From: Euborellia annulipes | Taxonomy: Eukaryota > Arthropoda > Insecta > Dermaptera > Anisolabididae | Reading direction: 5' to 3' | DNA: 64,000 bases | Assembly: GCA_023213315.1 (NCBI GenBank) | Contig: JAKCPI010001813.1 | Coordinates: 1 to 64,000 of the forward strand | Shown: positions 56,270 through 64,000 of the stretch, in pieces | Layout of the letters: each line of letters begins with the position of its first letter | Position numbering within the stretch: position 1 is the stretch's first letter | The notes under the pieces: model-generated | The model's input: only the letters and a program-made list of their open reading frames with translations | Told to the model about the DNA's origin: nothing | Databases searched by the model: none | Made by a program: the position numbers and the translations under genes

Positions 56270-56315
56270 TTACAACGTTTCGGCCAGTCATTCTGTACCC
56301 TTCTTCAGGTACAAT
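56270..56315 (-). repeat. GGCCGAAACGTT-core motif
   Basis: The minus strand reads CTGAAGAAGGGTACAGAATG then ACTGGCCGAAACGTTG, the same CTGANGA ... GAAA order as elsewhere, without a visible foldback partner. Confidence 0.45.
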
Positions 56316-56349
56316 TCAGTTAAGAATACAAAGATTGTTACATCTGTGA

Positions 56350-56880
56350 CAATCTCATTTGAATTCAATTTCATACGGCCCAAAAAGGGGGGGGGAAGAG
56401 GCAAGGGATTTATTCCATTTCATTTGAAAGATTCCAGCTAATTAATTAAGGGTAAAAAATTAACTATTTTTTAACACAATGATTACTAATTTAATTATCT
56501 ATAAGATATAGAGCGGATTTTTTTAAAATATCTTTTATTTAATGCGATTAATCTAAAAAAAAAATTTTATTTTTTCGAAAATCAAAAAAAGGGCTTCTAT
56601 AAATTGTAGATATTTTAAAGAGCTTTAATTGAAAAAAAATTTGAGGTCGATAGCTTCAAAATTGTGGCCGCTGGAATCTTCCAAAATTAGCACCCTAAGA
56701 CGCACACCTTAAATAAGATTTTCCCAGATATAACAACCTGCAAAAGGGCACAGAATAAGTGACCGAATATATTGTAATTTCTATAAATAAACCATAGTTA
56801 AACCGAAAATCAAATTATTTTATTAATAATTAAATAAATGTTACAATAATGAGACAGGTTCATATAAATTATCATATAAT
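56350..56880. other. AT-rich stretch upstream of the HTH relic
   Basis: No repeats or frames recognised. A G-run lies near 56387. Confidence 0.3.
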
Positions 56881-56889
56881 AGATATTGA

Positions 56890-57024
56890 ATTTTAGTAGG
56901 AAAGAAGACTAAAAGAGGTTCCATTTCTAGACAAATGATACAGAAAGCAAGTGTAAATGCCGCCGCCAAAAAGTTTGGTATCAAAGGGGTAACTTTAACA
57001 AGATTCAAAAAGAAATTAGAGTGA
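56890..57024 (+). pseudogene. Pipsqueak/pogo-like helix-turn-helix coding fragment
   Basis: A 44-codon open stretch between stops includes KKTKRGSISRQMIQKASVNA, then AAKKFGIKGVTLTRFKKKLE and stop. A basic K-x-x-RG-S start, a middle helix with A-A-x-K-F-G-I and a V-T-L-x-R-F recognition helix is the pattern of Psq-type HTH domains at the N-terminus of many arthropod transposon-derived proteins. The family usually continues far beyond this point, and no ATG or downstream frame is seen. An acceptor-like TTTTAG lies at 56891-56896, so a partial exon is the alternative. From memory of the family, not from a search. Confidence 0.5.
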
Positions 57025-57069
57025 TCCAACAATGGTGGCGAGAATTTATTTATATCCATACCATCAACA

Positions 57070-58240
57070 AATACACAAAAGACGGTGCGAATTTTATATG
57101 TCCCTTAATGTCGTTTTGAAATTAATTCAGATATAACTTGCTACCTTCTTTTATGTATAAACAAATAAATTAAAGCTAGAATTTTATGGACGAAAATTTT
57201 ATTAACCTTTCATTTCAATAATAACTCAAAACTACCGATATAATAAATAAATTGAAATTATAAGCTACCTGAACTCTAATTTATTCTTAAATAACATTAA
57301 ATAAATGTTCTTTTAGTATATAATAATAAAATGGAATTTTATTGGTTTTGAGAAAAGTATTTGTTCGAAACAAATTTATGTCCGTCTCTTCTGAACATAT
57401 TTTTTTTTTAATGTATTTGGTAAAATTTACACTCTTATAATACCGATATTTATAAACCACCGGCTAATAAATATTTCATAGAAGAATAAAATCACTAACA
57501 TCTCAGTTATGTCTTTATAAATTGATATTTCTTTTGACCTTCAATGCAATTAAAGTATTTTGCATAATGAAATAAAATTAAACATAAACATGAATCAAAT
57601 GAAATAATATTTTCCTTGAAATACTAACGTTTGATTAATACATTAAACGGAATAATCGAACTCCTCTTCCCTGTTATTGATGTAAATATAAACAAATGAA
57701 TTTGTGAAACAGATCTGCTAGACTTGAAAGAGTATTTCGGAAATCAGGCCTGAGTCTAAACTCGTCAAAAAGTGACTAGTTAGGAACAAACCAGACTTTC
57801 AAATTTCCATAGAAGACATGTATCCAAATACTAGTTTAAGTCTACTTAGACAACAATTAGATTCTGAGGTTTTGTAGACTCAAACCAAGCATTCGATTTC
57901 GACTCGTGTAAGCAAATCAACTATATTAATAAAAAGTTTTTCTTCAATATCTCTGCAACCAAATGAGCTAGCGCAATGATTGTGGGCTCACACTTTAGAG
58001 GAGAGTGTGCTCTTTCTGATGGCCCATCCAGCTTTCCAAACAATCTCAATTGAGGGAGAAAATGCCACGTCACTAACGAAATAATAGTGCCATTGAGTAC
58101 CCAATAAGCGTCCAAAAATCTAATTTAATTCTGAATCTGACCCACTAAATAAATTAGATCATTAATTAACTGAACTGATTGCGTAAATTTTTCTTATTTA
58201 TGGGTTTTGTAATGATTTTAATCAAAAAGCTAAAAAATAT
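57070..58240. other. AT-rich stretch without recognised feature
   Basis: No tandem, inverted or dispersed repeats were spotted. Frames are short (64 codons at most on the minus strand near 57921) and resemble nothing. Confidence 0.35.
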
Positions 58241-58244
58241 ATCT

Positions 58245-58380
58245 ATTGGGGGTCCAGGCATTCTTATTTAAGCTATTTGGTATCCAAATGGCTTAAATAA
58301 AATCATCGGACTGCCTGGGGTCCGAACCCTCGACTCTTAGTATACAGAGCAGGCGCGCTACCAACTACGCCAAGCCCGAC
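58245..58380 (-). mobile_element. SINE-1 head, minus strand
   Basis: The minus strand has TTGGCGTAGTTGGTAGCGCG, matching the A-box consensus, and GGTTCGGACCCC (B-box), then the body up to GAATGCCTGGACCCCC. It lacks the 3' half of the longer copies. Confidence 0.8.
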
Positions 58381-58399
58381 CGCTAACTATATCAATGAA

Positions 58400-59220
58400 A
58401 AATGCAAGAATTCATTTTTTCTTCTAATTGTTTGTTCGCGCACAGCACTTTTCTGTTCTGATTTTGATCATCTTCATTTGTTTATTGGATTTAGAGTTAC
58501 CTAAAGAAGACATGATCCTGAACTTTATTTAGATCTTTAACTAGTTTAAAAAAAACAACCCATCTTAGTGAAGGGGATAGACAAAACGAAGATGCCAAGC
58601 CAAAAGCTCTTATCTCACTGTTTTTGATAGCAAAGGGTCTTGATGCCCTAGGAACAAAAACATTAGCTTATGGCCGGAATAAATATTTTGTCATTTACGT
58701 ACATCAACCAACTTCCCATGTCTCGGATGTTTATTTATCTGTTTTGATGGTCGACCGGAGACAGAAGACAGGATCCAGTTGGCTTCGTGTCCGGGTTCAC
58801 AATTCACTTCTCTCTCTCTCTTTTGTTGCCATTTTCTTCCTATCATCCGTCCGTGTAAACAATCTTTTGTGTCACTCGCTTGGTGTTAATCTTATCAAAT
58901 AAAATAAACAAAATATTTAAATTTAGCAAACGGATTATTCCATTTGTCAACATTTGTGAACATATTTATTAATTAATTTAAAGAATTCTAATTAAAAAAA
59001 ATAATAATAATAAAATAATAATAATAAATACAATGCAATGTAATGAACTGGCAAATAATAATGACCTAAGAATCATCAATGATTAAATAGATAAATGAAA
59101 AAATGATTGCTAATTGAGAGAAATGTCTTTCAAAGAAACTTAATAAAGGCATCATCATTTATAAAAATTATTAAAAAATAAAATTAATTAAAATAAATAT
59201 AAAGAATTAAAATAAATAAA
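58400..59220. other. Stretch with a 92-codon frame of unknown meaning
   Basis: A plus-strand frame from ATG at 58624 to 58902 gives 92 residues with a hydrophobic patch near residues 64-80. No motif or splice context supports it as a gene. The rest is AT-rich with (AAT)n near 59000-59035. Confidence 0.25.
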
Positions 59221-59227
59221 GCTAATT

Positions 59228-59520
59228 AACAAATTTTCCAAAAAAAAAAATAAACACAGCTTATGTTTCACATAAGGGGTGAACCTTATACCGAACCTTA
59301 TGTTCTAGCTAGTTAACTACGATCTGGACCCTTGGCCTGTGGCTCAGAGCTAGAGGTCTAAATGGCCTTCGATTTTGAAAAAGACCTTAAATGAAATAAA
59401 AATAAAACTCCGATCTAGGCTCTTATTTAATCATATGATAGGCTTAACTAGATGTGAAAGACTCGAAAGTCAGAGTCAACTAGTTCATCCATGGGATAGC
59501 TAGTAAATCAGATGTGAACC
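59228..59520. repeat. Dispersed repeat, partner at 54975-55240, with SINE-2 inserted
   Basis: Matches the partner on both sides of a SINE-2 at 59326-59410. The CGATCT sequence occurs at both junctions (59320-59325 and 59411-59416) and once at the partner, which is an insertion with a short target duplication. Confidence 0.75.
59326..59410 (+). mobile_element. SINE-2 copy, short
   Basis: Reads GGACCCTTGGCCTGTGGCTC, AAATGGCCTTCGATTTTG and AAAAGACCTTAAATGAAATA; internally deleted compared with 20866-21000. Confidence 0.6.
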
Positions 59521-59589
59521 AACCGGCTCTTAAAGGTGCAATTAATAAATAAGAAATGTATTGAAAATTCACCAATACGATGTAAAATA

Positions 59590-59625
59590 ATGGTTTAAGA
59601 ATGCTTTGACTTATTCTTAAACCAT
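59590..59625. repeat. Perfect 13-bp hairpin
   Basis: ATGGTTTAAGAAT and ATTCTTAAACCAT flank a 10-nt loop. It could be a small foldback or an RNA hairpin; it is too short for a confident microRNA precursor. Confidence 0.7.
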
Positions 59626-59683
59626 AAGAAATGTATGTTCTAGTTATGCATACAGAGTACAAATTGGTACCGTATCTTTTTCA

Positions 59684-59777
59684 GCTGTTTGGAATATAAA
59701 TATTATAATAAATATTACTGTAATAATTTAATAGGTCTAATTATTACAGTAGCCTAATATTTATTATTTCAAACAGC
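59684..59777. repeat. 94-bp near-perfect palindrome
   Basis: GCTGTTTG and its inverse CAAACAGC (with one base offset) close a stem that continues through AATAAATATTA/TAATATTTATT and ACTGTAATAAT/ATTATTACAGT. Length and pairing resemble a small MITE or a hairpin RNA. Confidence 0.75.
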
Positions 59778-60073
59778 AAATAGATATTATTCCACGCAGA
59801 ATTTAAAGTTAAGTACGGCCTGAACTAAAGTCGTAGGAAAATAATAATTACATATATTCAGCATAAAAAACTGGTCCAGGGAAAAATACGTTTTGTTCCC
59901 TAGCACTTCCAATTTTTAAGTAATTAATTCTTAAAGTTACGATTTCTCCCATAGGAAATGTATAGAGAAATATTTATGTATTCTTTGCATTTTTATATTC
60001 TATGAATGCAAACAAATCCTCCAGTCCAAGCAGGCACTTGTTTTTCTTAAATATGGAGAAATAACTATTATTA

Positions 60074-60335
60074 AGCCCTCGGGGCTTGGCGTAGAGGTTA
60101 GCGTGCTCGTATACCAAACGTCGCGGGTTCGGACCCCAGGCAGTCCGATAATTTTATTTAAGCCACTTGGATACCAAATGGCTTAAATAAGAAAGCCTGG
60201 ACCCCAAATAAATATATTATATAAATACGAGTATCGTTTAAAAGTCTTAAATGGCCTAAGTTGCCGAAAAGACTGTGTATGAATGTGAGTGTAAATGAGA
60301 AAAAAGTGTGAGTGTTTAAAAAAAAAAAAAAAAAC
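60074..60335 (+). mobile_element. SINE-1 copy, full-length
   Basis: The head has GGCTTGGCGTAGAGGTTAGC and GGTTCGGACCCCAGGCAGTC. The body includes ATACCAAATGGCTTAAATAA and CTTAAATGGCCTAAGTTGCC, and the tail ends in A16. The poly-A tail suggests a younger insertion. Confidence 0.85.
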
Positions 60336-60344
60336 TTATTAAAA

Positions 60345-61200
60345 TGTTTTATGTCAAGAAAATTCACAGTTACTACTGTAAATTCTTTCCTATTTTTTTT
60401 TTCTAATAGGAGCTATTGATTCATAATCATCATAATCAATTTCAAAATAACTAAGAACGTTCGATGCACCAGAATTTTGTTTTATTTAAATTTATTTCTA
60501 AAAGTCATCATTTTTTAGTGTCAATACTATGATACCCAATGAAACAAAAAATCATATCGATTTACTTTGAGCCTCTTGACCATTCAGCAGTTTTCTCTTT
60601 TACAAATTAATTGAAGACGGTCCATGTCGACATTCGGCAGTTTTTTTTTTTTTTTTTCAAGATTTAGGAAGAGAAGGGGGAGTAGAGACGCAAAGAGGGC
60701 ATGTTGAACTTGTTCCTCAAGTCGTTTGTTGTCCATTCAAAGCCCCTTCAGATTTTGCACCCCCCTTGACCGTTGCGATGCATTGCCCACTAAAAATAAA
60801 AAAAAAAACTCGTCTTGCATGAAAAAATTTGCTTGGCTATTTTGTTTCCTCTCCCGCTTCACTTAACTCTGCGGTTTTTTAAATTCGAACAATAGAATTA
60901 TTATTTTCAATCAGCGAGCTGTTCCCTTTCTTTGATCCTCTATAAAACAGCTTATCTGCTTTATATCTCTTAACGTGTTATCGTGTTTTTAGATAACCAG
61001 TACAAGTATCTAGTGAAATATGATTCTTGAAAAAAAAAACGGCGTATCTAATAATCGATTTTTTGAAGTGAAACTTTTTTAGATACGATAGGGTAAGTTT
61101 GGTTTACGAAACGTTGCATCAGCTCCGCTTAGCAACAAAGGCAGCTCTTTTTATCCCTTCCTTTACTGTGAGATTATTTATATAGATCTATAATGGAATC
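60345..61200. other. Stretch without recognised feature
   Basis: AT-rich, with a T-run near 60637-60657. ACGAAACGTTGCATC near 61107 resembles ACGAAACGCTGCATC near 55060, a possible old shared repeat. Confidence 0.3.
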
Positions 61201-61214
61201 TCACTAATATTTTC

Positions 61215-61440
61215 ATAATTTTACCGGAAGAAATAGGACAGGCCGGCCCGTCGCACGGTCTGACGCCTGTTGAAAAGAGGAAGGAAGAGACAGACAAAGA
61301 ACAGACAGACTGCCTGTCCCAGCTCGGGCAGCTCGTGGTCGCCATCCACGTGCCCACAAGATGTGGGCCCCTGAGCGAATATACAAAATTATATCAAATA
61401 TAATATTTCCGCCGACCCCGCACCGCGGGGAACTTCCATC
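61215..61440 (+). mobile_element. SINE-3 copy
   Basis: Carries ACAGGCCGGCCCGTCGCAC, TGACGCCTGTTGAAAAGAGG, CAGCTCGTGGTCGCCATCCA and CCGACCCCGCACCGCGGGG. An 88-codon minus-strand frame here is a by-product of its GC content. Confidence 0.7.
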
Positions 61441-62217
61441 CTCAGCATTATCCGCGAGCATTGAGTGCGAAAATTCCAAAACTTAAGAATTTTCTACCCG
61501 CTTAAATATTTAAACATAAAAAAGAAATAAGATTTTTTTCTGAGAATCCGATTAAGGGCAGGCAGAGGATCCAAGGGACTCTTGGAGGGCGACTTCGGTA
61601 ACTCCTCCTCTTTCTCTCTCTCTTCTTCCTTGGCCTATGCGTATGTTTATTTATTACATACCTTGAGTACCCATAAGGTCCGTTGCCTTGGGCTCTGACA
61701 GGTGACCCAACCCTTGCTTACCTTCTTCGGTATGATTTACGCCTCCTGCCCCCTCCCCCACCACTCAGTTTCATCTTCGCGCTTGATTTACTTTAACAAA
61801 AGAACATCACATCTTTTTTTAATTTCAGCTTCAACGCTCATCAAGATTTAATAAAAAAAAAGAACAAATATTTTTTTATTATTGGCAGTTTTTATTTAGT
61901 TAATGAATTCTTCAGTTTCTAATTTAATTAGTCCTGGAAGTAGAAAAAATTTCTTTTATCGGTTTATAAATTTATAAAAATGAGATTGAAGAAAAGAGCA
62001 GTTGAGTATTTAATTTATTAATGCCACGTCAAGTCAATGTTTCAGTGGGCAATGAGTACCCAGAATTATATAATAATTTAGTTCCATATTCAAATCAGTA
62101 TTAATATAACATTTTTACTAGTATGATTAAAATCATAATTTTTTCCTGTCCAAAAAGGGGAGGGGCGGAGCTCTGATACTCGAAATATTTAAATGGCTCT
62201 ACCATGATATCAATTAC

Positions 62218-62509
62218 CAGACGTCCGGATTTTGTCCGGACAGTCTAGATTTGGAATACGTGTTCGGTTTGGCGTCCGGATCTGAGAAACGTCTGGATTT
62301 TACTAATATGCCATGTGGGGTAATTTTACTCAGCGACGCACTTTAGATTGGTCACATTTGTTATTTTTTAACACCATAATACTCATTTTTTAATTTAAAA
62401 AGCTTATTTGATAATATTTTTCATGTCTCAGGATAGCTAAAAACGCAGATTTCAAGTGCCTAATTTTCAAATATTTTTCCATATCCCTCAAATCCCCGGG
62501 AGTCGTCTG
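62218..62509. mobile_element. Possible hAT-like element, CAGACG ends
   Basis: Left end CAGACGTCCGGATTTTGTCC, right end CCCGGGAGTCGTCTG. The ends agree only over CAGACG, and flanks TCAATTAC / TCCTAATC match weakly. The repeated CGTCCGGAT motif near the left end supports a transposon. Confidence 0.35.
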
Positions 62510-62519
62510 TCCTAATCAG

Positions 62520-63580
62520 GTCTCAATAAATTATGCCAACCATATATAATAATATTTATAAATAATTTCAATCCTCTGTCCACTAACCAAAAAATCTCTG
62601 AAACTACAAAAGCTAGAGCCATGAAATTTTTTTCTTATAGAGCATCTTCCAAACCTCATGACTTTTGAAGTTATCAATATTGATTTTGTCGCTTTCTTAA
62701 AAATATAAACTTAACATATTAATTAGAAAAATGATTTATTTCTCTTTTTTATTTTCTAATTATAGAAGACCTGAACCATCACCATCATTATTCACCTCTG
62801 TTCCTGGTGAAAATTAACGTCATAGTTTGATTTCATTCATCCTCGTTTAAAATCTCACACCCTTCGAGTGAGTCAACCCGGTTCATTCATTTGACTTAAT
62901 CTATTCCTGTGTCAGTGCGGGTTCTCTTCACAGCGGGGGGGGTTCCCCGTTCCATCTTGCTCAGTTTTGTTTTCAATCACCCTATTTTAGGTTGCATCGA
63001 GTTGGTAAAGAAAGATAACGATATTTTATTTCTTTCTCTTTCTCTTTCTTGGATAAATAACTAAAGAAGCAAGGGGTCCATGCCTTTTGAAGGGACTGTA
63101 CACTTAGGCAACAAAAACGAAAACCGGCGGCGGCGTCTGGTAACCAAGGTAACCACCTCAGAGGGACAAGAAGCAAGCAACCTTGTCCCCACCTCCCTCC
63201 CCGACGACGACTGCAAGAGACAGACCCTTTAGATATATTAAATTAAACAGGAGTATAACTTACATGTGTGTACTGTGCACATGACCTTCAAACAAATGCA
63301 TTTGATCCGCGCTCTCTGTCTCTGAATTGTCCTTTGTACGCCCAAGGTTCATAATAATTACTTCTTCGCATCAAGTGCCATTTCCTGGGTTAGGTCAGGG
63401 ACATCTCTAATCAATTCTTTCAATAATAAATGTTAAAACAAAATTCTTGTTAAGAGATGGCGTTAATTGACAGATAACCAATCCGACCCTCAGAGGGAAT
63501 TGCTGAGACCCTCTCTAAAGGAATAGGCAGAGTCCCTCCGGGATGCTCCACACGCTTGTTACTCGAGGCCATCTACCCGA
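62520..63580. other. Stretch with no confident feature
   Basis: A GC-richer patch near 63120-63200 (GGCGGCGGCGTCTGGTAACC) and a 64-codon minus-strand frame across it are noted, but splice and start context are unconvincing. Confidence 0.3.
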
Positions 63581-63590
63581 GATTCCACCG

Positions 63591-63922
63591 TGTTTTACAT
63601 TGCTTCATTGCAGCAATCTTGATGGCTGTTGCTCTTCTGTTTCCAGACCTTCAGGCTTTTTTTAAATTTCTCTCCAGTCAGATACTCTTAGGAGTAACTT
63701 TCATGAGAATAATACTGACTGAGGGGCGTTTCCGTTTCCTTCCTCAGGAGGTGTTTTATATTGCTTCATTGCAACGATCTTGATGGCTGTTGCTCTTCTG
63801 TTTCCAGAACTTCAGGCTTTTTTTTAAATTTCTCTTCAGTCAGATCTGACACGTTGTTGATACTCTGAGAAGTAACTTTCATGGGAATAATACTGAGGTG
63901 CGTTCCCGTTTCCTTCCTCAGG
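63591..63922. repeat. Two tandem copies of the SINE-4 body
   Basis: Copy 1 starts at 63591 and copy 2 at 63752 (TTGCTTCATTGCA, CTTGATGGCTGTTGCTCTTC, GTTTCCAGA, GAATAATACTGA, TTTCCTTCCTCAGG). Copy 2 keeps a CTGACACGTTGTTGATACTC stretch missing from copy 1. The head follows at 63950-64000. Confidence 0.8.
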
Positions 63923-63944
63923 TGAAGGCATCTCAAATAGAATT

Positions 63945-64000
63945 CGATAATTTTTTCCCTTGAGGTGGATTTGAACTCGAGTTGTCTTCAACTCAGGAAT
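63945..64000 (-). mobile_element. SINE-4 head, cut by the window end
   Basis: GAGGTGGATTTGAACTCGAG is the inverse of a B-box GAGTTCAAATCCACC, as at 46159-46175. The A-box side lies outside the window. Confidence 0.55.

Noticed and set aside
60090..60150. Candidate tRNA gene
   Set aside because: A- and B-boxes are good but the acceptor stem does not pair, and the same head is joined to the same body at several places, so it is a SINE.
61600..61760. Possible minus-strand exon ending CTCAAG|GTATGT near 61660
   Set aside because: The donor is good and 24 codons are open, but there is no acceptor and a stop lies just upstream; too weak to list.

Overview
This window is animal-type eukaryotic DNA: very AT-rich, with no open reading frame above about 140 codons, no operon structure, and many transposon fossils, tRNA-derived SINEs, foldback elements, microsatellites and tandem arrays. 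It looks like intron or intergenic sequence from an invertebrate with a repeat-swollen genome. An arthropod such as a crustacean is a guess: the only supporting clue is a short Pipsqueak-like helix-turn-helix coding relic at about 56.9 kb. No complete protein-coding gene, rRNA, CRISPR array or bacterial-type feature is supported. The tRNA-like sequences read as SINE heads, not as functional tRNA genes.

Layout. At 1-31 kb, AT-rich DNA carries a recurrent minus-strand cassette of short exon-like blocks called A, B and C here. Each has a GT donor, and A and B also have an AG acceptor. There are eight B blocks, seven A blocks (plus one broken) and two C blocks, mixed with segmental duplications, hAT-type elements, SINEs and three tandem arrays (period 144 bp at 5.4 kb, 334 bp at 22 kb, 120 bp at 28 kb). 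At 25.3-34.9 kb, two near-identical 2.06-kb composite transposons lie in opposite orientations, each with its own 8-bp target duplication and each carrying the same nested 1.4-kb hAT-like element. At 35-53 kb there are copies of a roughly 660-bp dispersed family with a terminal hairpin and an internal CAGA-rich microsatellite (possibly Helentron-associated), foldback repeats with a hammerhead-like core, a nested palindrome at 47.7-48.6 kb, and a recent 616-bp tandem duplication at 51.8-53.0 kb. At 53.9-64 kb repeats are sparser. This part holds the two best coding signals, a possible first coding exon ending in a strong splice donor at 54.0 kb and the helix-turn-helix relic at 56.9 kb, plus SINEs and short perfect hairpins.

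The pieces do not form a pathway. The main signal is genome dynamics: repeated bursts of elements with 8-bp target duplications, elements moved inside other elements, and repeated exon-like units that may belong to one long minus-strand transcript or may be a repeat family that only resembles exons. All calls come from reading the sequence by eye; percent identities were not computed.
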